A stretch of 10,360 nt of DNA from Bacteroidota bacterium (GCA_023418095.1 JAEZDL010000062.1:1-10360), one strand, 5' to 3'; positions 1 to 6,245 are shown, numbered from the stretch's first letter. Numbers and translations: made by a program. The notes: a model not told the origin generated them from the sequence alone.

Positions 1-176
1 GCGTGGATATGTTCGATCTGTTCGGCAGGAAGGTGCTCTCGCGTACGATCGCCACCAGCGGCGACTTCCTCACCACCGTGATCGATCTGGATGGCGGCAT
101 GGCAGCGGGAACCTACATGGTGAACATCACTGCAGGTGACAAGACCTACATGCAACGCCTGGTGATCCAGCGTTGA
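1..176 (+). CDS. C-terminal end of a type IX secreted protein (T9SS type A sorting domain), 5' truncated
   Basis: This is the last 57 codons of a gene that begins before the window; the reading frame starts at base 3 and ends at TGA 174-176. The peptide begins VDMFDLFGRKVLSR, then has an LDGGMAAGTYMVNI stretch and ends QRLVIQR. This order (a 'D.FGRKV' strand, a 'L..G...GTY.V.I' strand, then a terminal 'QRLVI' strand with basic residues) is typical of the roughly 70-80 residue C-terminal sorting domain of Bacteroidota T9SS cargo. In that family the domain directs the protein through the outer membrane and is cleaved off. The passenger domain lies outside the window, so its activity (enzyme, adhesin or other) cannot be told. 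The gene converges on the TonB receptor gene and shares its terminator. Confidence 0.88.
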   Translation, partial: VDMFDLFGRKVLSRTIATSGDFLTTVIDLDGGMAAGTYMVNITAGDKTYMQRLVIQR

Positions 177-194
177 TCCCAAACACCTGATCCA

Positions 195-226
195 GAAGAA
201 CGGCGCCCGATCGGGCGCCGTTCTTC
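195..226. terminator. Bidirectional intrinsic terminator between convergent genes
   Basis: A perfect 32-bp palindrome: the left arm GAAGAACGGCGCCCGA (195-210) is the exact reverse complement of the right arm (211-226). The core is GC-rich, the centre is GATC, and the + strand side continues into a T-rich tract. It lies 18 bases after the stop of the + strand secreted-protein gene and 19 bases after the stop of the - strand receptor gene, so it can end transcription from both sides. Confidence 0.85.
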
Positions 227-245
227 GTTCTGCGCGATCCACAGA

Positions 246-2645
246 TCAGAACCGCACCGTTACCCCACCCAACCAATTGAACGGCGCCTGCGGATAGAGC
301 CCGATCATCTCGTTCCGTTCACCTTCATGGAAGTAGCTGTACACCCATCCGTTGCTTTCATAGAGTTCGCTGAAAACGTTGCGCAGCGTAAGGTTGAGGT
401 CGAGGCTCTTCACACCTTTCAATTTCAACAGTGAAACGTTCACACGCACATCGTTTACCAGATAGGGATCGAGCATTCTTGCTTCGCTCGCTGTGTTGTC
501 CAGGAACTGCTCGCCAACATACTTACTGATCAATGCGATCTCACCGATCGTGCGATCGGGCCGATCCAGGAAACGGAAGATCATCTCGCTGCTCCCGACC
601 ACCGATGGTGAGAATGCGATCTCGGTCTCGCCGTGTTCGATCACATGCTGTTCACCTGTATCCCAATCATCCACATACTCCGTGAAGCTGTTGATCACAT
701 TTTTGCTGACCGCGGCATTGCCGCGCCACGTAAGAAACTTCGTAAACTGTGCAGTCCATGAAAGTTCGGCTCCAGCGCGATAGCTCTCGGGAACATTGGC
801 GCGCAACGCGTAGCCCACGTCGTTCAATTCTCCGGTGAGCACCAGCTGATCGGTGTAATCCATGTAATAGAGGTTCAATCCGATCGAAGCTCTTCCACCT
901 CGCCGTTCATAACCGGCTTCATAATCGATCATGTGTTCAGGACTTGGCCGGCTTTGCTCGCTGCTTTCCACCAGATCGCGGCGGCTTGGTTCGCGACTTC
1001 CATATGCCGCGCTTGCGTAGATCCTTCCGCCTTTGTGCACGTTCCAGCTCAAACCTGCTTTCGGGTTCATGAACGTCCATTCGGCATTCTGATCAACATT
1101 CTCCAAGTCGTTGTTGAAGCCAAGGAAATCGTGGCCGACTTTCCTGAATTGCAGATCGCCGAACAGATCCATCTGATCGGTGGCGGCGTAGATCAACTTC
1201 CCGAAGATGTTGCCATCGGTCTTGCGCGCGTCGTTGAAGTAATAACGGTGGCGGATGTCCGCGTCGGCGAAACGGTGCCAGATCACTTCACCGAAATGAT
1301 CGCCGCGGTAATCGCTGTAACTACCACCAAAGATCACGCGGTGCGCACCGATCCGCTGATCGAACGTAAGGTTCGCGCCATGCATCACATTGTCCAGCCA
1401 GCGGCGGCGGATCAGATCGGTGCTTTCGATCGTATCGCTGTTGAAGATCGAAGTGATCCCGTAATCCGCGAGATCATCATCTTCGCGGAACTGCTCGAAG
1501 AACCCTTCGCCCTGCACGCGGAACAACGTAAGGTTCAAGGTCGCGTCATTGCCGATCCGCTGATCGAACAATAGCTGGTAGTGCGTCTGCCGGTAGTCAT
1601 CCACCTGGTTGTCGTAGGTGTATGGATTGAACGTGCGGTTGGTATCGATGATCTCGGGCGACACTCCTTCCCACGCCTGATATGTCACCTCCTTTCCGCT
1701 CATGGTAATGAAGCGAAGCGATCGCTTCTCGCCAAGCCACGCGCCTTGCAGGAAATAGCTCTTCAGATCGGCGCTTGCCCGATCCACATAACCATCGGTC
1801 GTAATGCTGCTCAAACGGCCATCCAGGCTGAATCCGCTGCGCGATGTACTGTCGCCACCGTTCAAGATCCCGGTGCCGAAACGCGCCGTGTATCGCTGCG
1901 TATTGTACGATCCGCCGAAAGCGCTCACTTCACCGAAAGCGTGCGGCCGCACCGCCGTCGATCGCATGTTGATGCTCGCGCCGAAAGCACCCGGACCGTT
2001 CGTGCTGGTGCCAACGCCGCGCTGCAATTGCACATCCTCCAGGCCGCTCGCCAGATCGGGCATGTTCACCCAGAAAACCGCCTGGCTTTCCGCATCGTTG
2101 ATCGGAACTCCGTTCAGCGTCACATTGATCCGCGTGGCATCGCTTCCGCGCACCCGCAAACCTGTATAACCGATCCCCGTTCCGCCATCGGTTGTCGTAA
2201 CTACGCCCGCTTGCAGATCGAGCAGGATCGGAAGATCCACACCGGTGTTCATCCGCTGGATCTCTTCGCGTTCCAGGGTCGTTTGCGCAAAAGGCGCGCG
2301 CCGATCGGATCGCACACCGCTGATCTCCGCTTCACGCATCATCACCACATGCAGCTTCATCCGCAGCTCGATCCTGTTCTCTCCTTGCTGCAGCACGATC
2401 GCGGTATCGATCGGCTGGTAGCCCACGGAACTCGCACGCAAACGAGCAACGCCATCGCGCAGTCCGCGCACATTGAATTCACCATTCCGATCGGAAACGG
2501 TGCCCAGTTCGATCGCCGATCCCACGATCACGTTCACACCTTCCAGCGGTTCGCCGCCTTCATTAAAAATGCTACCGGTAAGTACAGTTTGCGCGTTGCT
2601 CCAGCCAGCCAGAAAAAGCGCGATCGAAAAAATGCAGGTCCTCAT
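246..2645 (-). CDS. TonB-dependent outer-membrane receptor, probable thiamine (or thiamine-derivative) importer
   Basis: This 799-residue protein is an outer-membrane active transporter powered by the TonB-ExbBD complex. It starts with a signal peptide (MRTCIFSIALFLAGWSNA, cleavage likely before Q19). Residues about 20-105 form a carboxypeptidase-regulatory-like beta domain (LTGSIFNEGGEPLEGVNVIVG). The plug follows at about 115-230, with the typical runs GLRVRGSDATRINVTLNGVP and GVGTSTNGPGAFGASINMRS. The rest is a beta barrel ending in the aromatic residue F799. Length and domain order are normal for Bacteroidota. The sequence alone would not give the substrate, but a TPP riboswitch lies directly upstream in the leader, and Bacteroidota thiamine-regulated TonB receptors were predicted from the same arrangement. 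I infer thiamine, TPP or a pyrimidine precursor as cargo. Start ATG 2645-2643 is preceded by ACGGAG. No inner-membrane partner gene lies in the window. Confidence 0.9.
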   Translation of the reverse strand: MRTCIFSIALFLAGWSNAQTVLTGSIFNEGGEPLEGVNVIVGSAIELGTVSDRNGEFNVRGLRDGVARLRASSVGYQPIDTAIVLQQGENRIELRMKLHVVMMREAEISGVRSDRRAPFAQTTLEREEIQRMNTGVDLPILLDLQAGVVTTTDGGTGIGYTGLRVRGSDATRINVTLNGVPINDAESQAVFWVNMPDLASGLEDVQLQRGVGTSTNGPGAFGASINMRSTAVRPHAFGEVSAFGGSYNTQRYTARFGTGILNGGDSTSRSGFSLDGRLSSITTDGYVDRASADLKSYFLQGAWLGEKRSLRFITMSGKEVTYQAWEGVSPEIIDTNRTFNPYTYDNQVDDYRQTHYQLLFDQRIGNDATLNLTLFRVQGEGFFEQFREDDDLADYGITSIFNSDTIESTDLIRRRWLDNVMHGANLTFDQRIGAHRVIFGGSYSDYRGDHFGEVIWHRFADADIRHRYYFNDARKTDGNIFGKLIYAATDQMDLFGDLQFRKVGHDFLGFNNDLENVDQNAEWTFMNPKAGLSWNVHKGGRIYASAAYGSREPSRRDLVESSEQSRPSPEHMIDYEAGYERRGGRASIGLNLYYMDYTDQLVLTGELNDVGYALRANVPESYRAGAELSWTAQFTKFLTWRGNAAVSKNVINSFTEYVDDWDTGEQHVIEHGETEIAFSPSVVGSSEMIFRFLDRPDRTIGEIALISKYVGEQFLDNTASEARMLDPYLVNDVRVNVSLLKLKGVKSLDLNLTLRNVFSELYESNGWVYSYFHEGERNEMIGLYPQAPFNWLGGVTVRF

Positions 2646-2648
2646 GTT

Positions 2649-2676
2649 CTCCGTGTATCAATGTCGCTCCACGGAG
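2649..2676 (-). promoter_or_regulatory. Possible Shine-Dalgarno-sequestering hairpin (riboswitch expression platform)
   Basis: In the transcript, CTCCGTG (2676-2670) is the exact complement of CACGGAG (2655-2649), giving a 7-bp stem with a 14-base loop. The second arm contains the GGAG that lies just before the receptor start codon, so this hairpin could hide the ribosome site. The first arm can instead fold on itself as CTCCGTGGAG. Two mutually exclusive folds downstream of the aptamer are what a translational switch needs. The pairing is seen; the regulatory role is inferred. Confidence 0.45.
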
Positions 2677-2690
2677 GTGCGCCATCGGCG

Positions 2691-2778
2691 CCGATCCCTT
2701 CGCAGCATTACCTGCGCAGGTTCAATGGGTATGATCTCAGCCGCTCCGATCACGCGATCGGCGGGCACCCCAGTGTAG
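2691..2778 (-). promoter_or_regulatory. TPP riboswitch (THI element)
   Basis: Read on the - strand, the leader has the conserved thiamine pyrophosphate aptamer parts in the right order: ACTGGGGTGCCC (about 2776-2765), a P3 hairpin CCGATC-GCGT-GATCGG, GGCTGAGA (2742-2735), ATACCC, TTGAACCTG, a CCTGCGCAGG arm, GGTAATGCTGCGAAGGGA ending near 2695. The CTGAGA box and the AACCTG...GGTAATGC...GAAGGGA box are the signature of this RNA, which binds TPP and usually switches thiamine genes off when TPP is plentiful. It lies about 45 bases before the receptor start codon and just after a promoter box, so it is the 5' leader of that gene. Boundaries are approximate. Confidence 0.95.
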
Positions 2779-2785
2779 GACGGTG

Positions 2786-2793
2786 CAAAGGTA
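2786..2793 (-). promoter_or_regulatory. Promoter -7 box of the riboswitch-receptor transcript
   Basis: The - strand reads TACCTTTG, an exact match to the Bacteroidota -7 consensus TAnnTTTG. It is about 10 bases before the aptamer begins, so the RNA would start with the riboswitch almost at once. No clear TTG -33 element is seen at the usual distance. Confidence 0.65.
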
Positions 2794-2800
2794 GGTGTGC

Positions 2801-2888
2801 TTGGTGAATGGTCGCTGGTGATCGGTGAATGGCTAAGACCAGATCACCAGTCACCACTATTCACTCTTCACCAGTCACTATTCACTCT
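2801..2888. repeat. Short direct and inverted repeats based on CACCAGTCAC / TATTCACTCT
   Basis: Two direct copies lie at 2845-2867 and 2869-2888; the second lacks one CAC triplet but is otherwise identical. Upstream, related words occur on the opposite strand (GGTGAATGG twice, at about 2803-2811 and 2824-2832), and CTGGTGATC (2815-2823) is the exact reverse complement of GATCACCAG (2842-2850), with an 18-base gap. This low-complexity block fills the space between the receptor promoter and the dispersed repeat. No coding potential is seen and its role is unknown. Confidence 0.7.
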
Positions 2889-2896
2889 CATTCTTT

Positions 2897-2997
2897 GGGC
2901 GTGCCGGCGCTCAAGAGCAGCGCCGTCGGGCCAATGCTGCAAGTCCTCAGCCGCCAAAAGCACGGCTTCCGGGCTTTCCGCGTATGTCCCTCACGCA
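2897..2997 (+). repeat. Dispersed intergenic repeat, copy 1
   Basis: This is a 101-bp element running from GGGCGTGCCGGCGC to TGTCCCTCACGCA. By eye it differs from copy 3 (9801-9901) at only about seven positions with no gaps, and copy 2 lies inverted at 6087-6176. It holds a hairpin with arms CGGCGCT (2905-2911) and AGCGCCG (2919-2925). It ends 8 bases short of the stop codon of the - strand DUF6157 gene, so it lies in that gene's 3' end. It has no transposase and no obvious terminal target duplication. Similar GC-rich 'GCAAGTCCT...CCGGGCTTTCCGC...TCACGC' elements are, as I recall, common in Bacteroidota intergenic DNA. Confidence 0.85.
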
Positions 2998-3005
2998 ACC
3001 TCCGT

Positions 3006-3419
3006 TCAACCTCTCCCGCTCCGCATCGCCTTCAGCTTCTTCACTTTTCCATCCTTCACGAACTTCTCGTATTCCGCCGACCCCGCCGCATACAAAGCGA
3101 TCCTGCCTGCAGCATCGCTGTGCACACCCCAGCCATAACGTTTAGTGAGTGGTGAAGCACGCATGCACGCCTGGCCTTTCGAGAAGAATTTTTCGCGTTC
3201 CGCTTCCAGTTCTCCTTTATCGATCGCATGCCTTATCGCGTGTACCTGGAAGAGCAGATCATCCGAAGTGTATCTGTACGGCGCATCGATCAGCAGATCG
3301 TATTGCAGGTTTGCGACCGTTTGCTTCTCTCCCTTCACTGGCGGCACTTCGGCGGTCTTCACCGGGCTGTCATCGGCTATCTCGATAAAGGTGTCGTGGT
3401 AGTTCGTTGTATGCTGCAT
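3006..3419 (-). CDS. DUF6157 family protein
   Basis: This is a 137-residue soluble protein with no signal peptide or membrane segment. It begins MQHTTNYHDTFIEIADDSPV and continues with AEVPPVKGEKQTVANLQYDL, APYRYTSDDLLFQVHAIRHA and, near the end, KRYGWGVHSDAAGRIALY. These runs match my memory of the DUF6157 family, a small conserved protein of unknown function common in Bacteroidota and some other bacteria; length and start position fit. The frame could open one codon earlier at GTG 3422, but the ATG at 3419 gives the usual family N-terminus. It is transcribed leftward alone: its left neighbour is a repeat element and its right neighbour is divergent. A weak GAAATTTG box (3434-3427) lies just before the start. 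Confidence 0.72.
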   Translation of the reverse strand: MQHTTNYHDTFIEIADDSPVKTAEVPPVKGEKQTVANLQYDLLIDAPYRYTSDDLLFQVHAIRHAIDKGELEAEREKFFSKGQACMRASPLTKRYGWGVHSDAAGRIALYAAGSAEYEKFVKDGKVKKLKAMRSGRG

Positions 3420-3434
3420 CACCCATCAAATTTC

Positions 3435-3455
3435 CATCGATCACAGCGATCGATG
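3435..3455. repeat. Inverted repeat CATCGATC-N5-GATCGATG in the divergent intergenic region
   Basis: Perfect 8-bp arms (3435-3442 and 3448-3455) are separated by five bases, 16 bases upstream of the DUF6157 start. The place suits an operator or a 5' hairpin. However, GATC and CGATC words are very common in this DNA, so chance is a real alternative. The rest of the 3420-3589 gap shows nothing else I can name. Confidence 0.4.
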
Positions 3456-3589
3456 ACCATGCCGTGTTAACGGATGTGAAAGCGCCTTTCGCCCTTTCCA
3501 CGATCCATTCATTCGATGAAATGGACCGTTGGTAAAATCCGAAAAGCTGGAACGTTCCATCACGCGTCACACTGCAAAGGAACCAGCAA

Positions 3590-4192
3590 GTGAACCATTC
3601 ATTCATCATCCTATCAACGGTGCTCCTGCTCGGCCAGGCACCCGCGCGATCCGCCACGATCCATACCGGCGATCTGGCACAGGATACCGCAACTTTGAAT
3701 AATGTGCAGCAATACACGATCCGCTACCAGAAAGGTGGATCGCCTCTCTTCGGTGCGCGAAAATGGAAGACCTCCGCACAGGAAGTCTGGCTCACCGGCC
3801 AGTTGCTCGTGATCGATGATGATATGCGCGATGTTGAATTGCTGATCGCGGTTGAGAACGGCACCTGCGATCATGCGCGAATTACCAGGAACGGCCGTTT
3901 CGATATCATCCTTCCGGCAGGCGCCAAAGCGCGGCTCACGTTCCAGAAACCAGGGCACATCGCCAAGGAGATCAATGTGGATGCGAAGGACCTGAAGAAG
4001 GATCTGATCGGCCGCGGGGAGGATCGCAAAGTGAACTTCGATGTGATCCTGGCGCCGGAAGAAGCGTTTCCCGGACTGGCACATGATGGACCCGTGGGCA
4101 CGATCACTTTTCGCCGCGGTACCGGCGCGCTCATGGTAGATCATCATCCAAGCCTGGTTGCGGCCGATCGCGTTTGCAAGTTGAACAAATGA
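3590..4192 (+). CDS. Exported protein of unknown function with a predicted beta-sandwich
   Basis: I do not recognise a named family. The 200-residue product starts at GTG 3590, preceded by AAAGGA about 9 bases upstream. The N-terminus MNHSFIILSTVLLLGQAPARSA looks like a signal peptide, with cleavage likely near residues 21-22. After a low-similarity stretch (to about residue 60), the middle part, about 68-150, alternates short hydrophobic strands: VWLTGQLLVIDDDMRDVELLIAV, then RFDIILPAGAKARLTF, then GHIAKEINVDAKDLKK. The 'LxFxKPGHIxKEIxVD' phrase resembles carboxypeptidase-regulatory or Ig-like beta domains found in surface and OmpA-type proteins of Bacteroidota. The C-terminal part has a short LIGRGEDRKVNFDVIL strand and ends CKLNK without a membrane anchor or sorting domain. 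The likely place is periplasm or cell surface. The next gene is 99 bases downstream with its own promoter box. Confidence 0.7.
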   Translation: MNHSFIILSTVLLLGQAPARSATIHTGDLAQDTATLNNVQQYTIRYQKGGSPLFGARKWKTSAQEVWLTGQLLVIDDDMRDVELLIAVENGTCDHARITRNGRFDIILPAGAKARLTFQKPGHIAKEINVDAKDLKKDLIGRGEDRKVNFDVILAPEEAFPGLAHDGPVGTITFRRGTGALMVDHHPSLVAADRVCKLNK

Positions 4193-4266
4193 TCTTTCCA
4201 CAGGCCATCAACAAACCGCTATCAATATCCGGTTGCTCCACGCTACGGCGCCATAAGGACTAAAAA

Positions 4267-4274
4267 TATCTTTG
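4267..4274 (+). promoter_or_regulatory. Promoter -7 box of the methyltransferase gene
   Basis: TATCTTTG matches TAnnTTTG exactly, and the initiator ATG is only 17 bases further on. The implied transcript start, about 4281, rules out the upstream in-frame TTG at 4280 as start codon and supports ATG 4292. A -33 TTG at the usual 19-20 base distance is not seen. Confidence 0.6.
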
Positions 4275-4291
4275 GCACGTTGCACTTCAGG

Positions 4292-5080
4292 ATGAGCGAA
4301 CACCTACGGCAGATCGGAAGTTTCCTGGGCCATTTGGTAAAAGCGCGTACACGCCACGGCGTTCACAGCCCGTTCGTGTATGAGCTCATCTCACAGGTGT
4401 TGCGCCCCAGTGATCCGGTACCCGAAGCGGCGCCGATCGAAAGATTGCGCGAGAACCTTATGCGCAGCGAGCAAACGATCCGCGTGAATGATCTCGGTGC
4501 CGGATCGAAGATGTTCGATCTGCCGATCCGCCGAGTGGCCGATATTGCGCGCACATCCTTGAAACCACCGAAGCACGCGCAAACGCTCTTCCGTCTGGCA
4601 CGCTACTTCAGGCCGAAGGAAGTCTTGGAACTTGGCACATCGTTCGGGATCTCCACGCTCTATCTGGCCATGGGCGCCGATGAAGGAAGGTTGCATACGA
4701 TCGAAGGCTGCCCGCAGACCGCGCGCATCGCGCAGCATCATTTCGAATTGCTGAAGCAGCAGAACATCGTTCCCGTGCTCGGAAGCTTCCGCACCAAACT
4801 TCCGGATGTGTTGCAGCGCATCGATCGGCTGGATCTGGCCTTCATCGATGGGCATCATGCCAAGGAACCTACGCTGGATTATTTCAGGCAATGTCTCACA
4901 AGATCGCATAACGATACCGTGCTCGTGCTGGATGACATCCATTGGAGCAAAGGCATGGAGGAAGCGTGGTCGCAGATCAAGGAAGATCCTGCCGTAACCG
5001 TAACGATCGACCTTTATCAGATGGGGATCGTATTCCTGCGAAAAGAGCAGGCGAAGGAGCATTTCGTGCTTCGGTACTGA
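4292..5080 (+). CDS. Class I SAM-dependent methyltransferase
   Basis: This 262-residue enzyme should transfer a methyl group from S-adenosylmethionine; the acceptor is unknown. The Rossmann-fold motif I is VLELGTSFG (E113 to G119), followed by STLYLA. The acidic motif at the end of the second strand is HTIEG. A later block FIDGHH has D186-H189, and LVLDDIHWSKGM has D214, D215 and H217. Together these resemble the Methyltransf_24 and O-methyltransferase-like group, where DG..H and DD residues bind SAM or metal. The N-terminal RTRHGVHSPFVYELI phrase is characteristic of a Bacteroidota branch of these proteins. An in-frame TTG at 4280 would add four residues, but the promoter position argues against it. 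No signal peptide or membrane segment is seen, so it is cytoplasmic. Neighbours do not reveal the substrate. Confidence 0.86.
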   Translation: MSEHLRQIGSFLGHLVKARTRHGVHSPFVYELISQVLRPSDPVPEAAPIERLRENLMRSEQTIRVNDLGAGSKMFDLPIRRVADIARTSLKPPKHAQTLFRLARYFRPKEVLELGTSFGISTLYLAMGADEGRLHTIEGCPQTARIAQHHFELLKQQNIVPVLGSFRTKLPDVLQRIDRLDLAFIDGHHAKEPTLDYFRQCLTRSHNDTVLVLDDIHWSKGMEEAWSQIKEDPAVTVTIDLYQMGIVFLRKEQAKEHFVLRY

Positions 5081-5161
5081 TCGGTCCTGCTCATTCCCGG
5101 CGATCCATGTGGATCTCACACGATCAGGTCACGCTTTATAGCTCCGTTCTTCGACAAGAAG

Positions 5162-5187
5162 TTGTTCTCCCGATCCTCCGATCTTTG
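5162..5187 (+). promoter_or_regulatory. Weak promoter of the adenosyltransferase gene
   Basis: TTG (5162-5164) and GATCTTTG (5180-5187) resemble the Bacteroidota -33 and -7 elements. The -7 box has one mismatch (G for T at its first base) and the spacing is 15 bases, shorter than usual. The box ends four bases before the ATG, so the mRNA would have almost no leader. The rest of the 5081-5191 gap holds only weak hairpins. Confidence 0.4.
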
Positions 5188-5191
5188 CGCC

Positions 5192-5743
5192 ATGAAGATC
5201 TACACGCGCACCGGTGACAAAGGCCAGACCGGATTGTTGGGCGGGAAGCGTGTCGCCAAGAACGATCCGCGCATAGAAGCCTATGGAACGGTGGATGAAC
5301 TGAACAGCACCATCGGGATGTTGCGCGATCTGGCGAAACCTCATCATACCGATCTGTTGATCTCGATCCAGGAGATCCTTTTCTCGATCGGATCGCGGCT
5401 GGCGTGCAGCAGTGAAGAGGAAGCGGCGAAGTTCAAGGTGCCGCCGATCACAGATGAACAGATCACCGCGCTGGAAAGGGCGATGGATGCCATGGACGCG
5501 GAATTGGAACCGATGCGCAACTTCATTCTTCCCGGTGGTCACCCGGCGGTTTCACAAGCTCACATCTGCAGGACCGTATGCCGCCGTGCGGAGCGGCGTG
5601 TTATCGATCTGGCCGATCAGGTGCCGGTGCAGGAGGTGATCATTCGCTACCTCAATCGCCTCTCGGATCTGCTGTTCATGCTCGCCCGCCACCTCGGCAA
5701 GCTGAACGATGTGCAGGATACTCCTTGGAAGCCAAGAAGTTGA
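5192..5743 (+). CDS. PduO-type ATP:cob(I)alamin (cobinamide) adenosyltransferase
   Basis: This 183-residue enzyme adds the 5'-deoxyadenosyl group of ATP to cob(I)alamin or cob(I)yrinic acid a,c-diamide, making the coenzyme form of vitamin B12. The N-terminal ATP-binding motif is TRTGDKGQTGLLGG (residues 5-18). It is followed by the conserved AYGTVDELNS (30-39, with D35, E36 and N38) and, in the C-terminal helices, RRAER (131-135) and IIRYLNRLSDLLF, which contains N155-D159. These are the signature positions of the trimeric PduO/MMAB family, and length is normal. The frame is open ten codons upstream from a TTG, but the family starts at MKIYTRTGD, so I chose ATG 5192. No other B12 genes are nearby, so the cofactor may be imported. 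AdoCbl users such as methylmalonyl-CoA mutase must lie elsewhere. Confidence 0.95.
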   Translation: MKIYTRTGDKGQTGLLGGKRVAKNDPRIEAYGTVDELNSTIGMLRDLAKPHHTDLLISIQEILFSIGSRLACSSEEEAAKFKVPPITDEQITALERAMDAMDAELEPMRNFILPGGHPAVSQAHICRTVCRRAERRVIDLADQVPVQEVIIRYLNRLSDLLFMLARHLGKLNDVQDTPWKPRS

Positions 5744-5772
5744 GCCAGTTCCAAAAGCTTCTGAACAGTGGG

Positions 5773-5802
5773 TTGAACGGACCTTGCGAAAGTTTATATT
5801 TG
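5773..5802 (+). promoter_or_regulatory. Promoter of the DUF2795 gene
   Basis: TTG (5773-5775) and TATATTTG (5795-5802) are separated by 19 bases, a textbook Bacteroidota -33/-7 pair. It gives a short leader before ATG 5835. This shows the small gene is transcribed on its own and not only from the adenosyltransferase gene. Confidence 0.75.
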
Positions 5803-5834
5803 CGGCCAATTTCACGGAACACAGCGCCCGATCG

Positions 5835-6056
5835 ATGTACTGGACACTAGAATTGGCTTCTTACCTGGAGGATGCACCCTGGCCCGCGACCAAGGATGAG
5901 CTGATCGATTTCGCCATGCGTACCGGCGCGCCCCTGGAGGTGGTGGAGAACCTGCAGGCGATCGAGGATGATGAAGAAGTGTTCGAAAGCATCGAGGACA
6001 TCTGGCCGGATTATCCTTCCAAGGAGGATTTCTTCTTCAACGAGGACGAATATTGA
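5835..6056 (+). CDS. Small DUF2795 domain protein
   Basis: The 73-residue product MYWTLELASYLEDAPWPATK... is very acidic, especially its C-terminal third (EDDEEVFESIEDIW and a final FFFNEDEY). The run ASYLEDAPWPATKDELIDFA followed by RTGAPLEVVENLQAI fits the DUF2795 pattern, a small helical domain in which a 'YLxxxxWPxxKxEL' helix is followed by 'A...GA...V...L..I'. Its biochemical role is not known. The frame is open further upstream, but the promoter box at 5795-5802 lies in that extension, and the family starts at MYWTLELASYL. It lies 91 bases after the adenosyltransferase gene. The dispersed repeat follows 30 bases after its stop. Confidence 0.85.
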   Translation: MYWTLELASYLEDAPWPATKDELIDFAMRTGAPLEVVENLQAIEDDEEVFESIEDIWPDYPSKEDFFFNEDEY

Positions 6057-6086
6057 TCGAAGGTCCGGGGCAAAACCTACCGGATC

Positions 6087-6176
6087 TGCGTGAGCGATAG
6101 AAGCGGAAAGCCCGGACCGCAGGGAGGACTTGCAGCGGATAGCGCGACGGCGCTGCATTTGAGCGCCGGCACGCCC
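6087..6176 (-). repeat. Dispersed intergenic repeat, copy 2 (inverted)
   Basis: The reverse complement of copies 1 and 3, running from TGCGTGAGCGATAG to GGCACGCCC. It is about 90 bp, so roughly 11 bases shorter, and more diverged. The shared core includes GCTGCAAGTCCTC and CCGGGCTTTCCGC, and the hairpin arms CGGCGCT / AGCGCCG are intact. It starts 30 bases after the DUF2795 stop codon. Relative to its upstream gene it has the same orientation as copy 1. Confidence 0.8.
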
Positions 6177-6245
6177 AAATTCCGATCGGACCATCTGCAA
6201 CTTCGGATCGTATCGATCCGCAATGGATCGAGATCAAGGATCTCC

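Noticed and set aside
1581..2807. 408-codon open frame on the + strand opposite the TonB receptor gene
   Set aside because: The product has no family features, extends through the riboswitch and leader, and is the antisense image of a clear receptor gene.
2897..2997. Repeat copy 1 as a CRISPR repeat or insertion sequence end
   Set aside because: The copies are kilobases apart and not regularly spaced with unique spacers. There is no transposase gene between them and the copies do not bracket a unit as terminal inverted repeats; copies 1 and 3 are direct and enclose ordinary core genes.
2797..3155. Two overlapping 108-113 codon + strand frames across the short repeats and dispersed repeat
   Set aside because: They consist largely of translated repeat sequence and the antisense of the DUF6157 gene. 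The same frames do not appear as conserved proteins at the other repeat copies.
4280..4291. TTG at 4280 as start codon of the methyltransferase
   Set aside because: It would fall at or before the predicted transcript start, whereas ATG 4292 gives a normal N-terminus.
5081..5191. GATCC-ATGT-GGATC and TTCTT-CGAC-AAGAA as a terminator pair after the methyltransferase gene
   Set aside because: Stems are only 5 bp, with no T-tract; in such GATC-rich DNA they are expected by chance.
5192..6056. Adenosyltransferase and DUF2795 genes as a B12 operon
   Set aside because: The DUF2795 gene has its own full -33/-7 promoter, and DUF2795 proteins have no known tie to cobalamin; adjacency alone is weak evidence.
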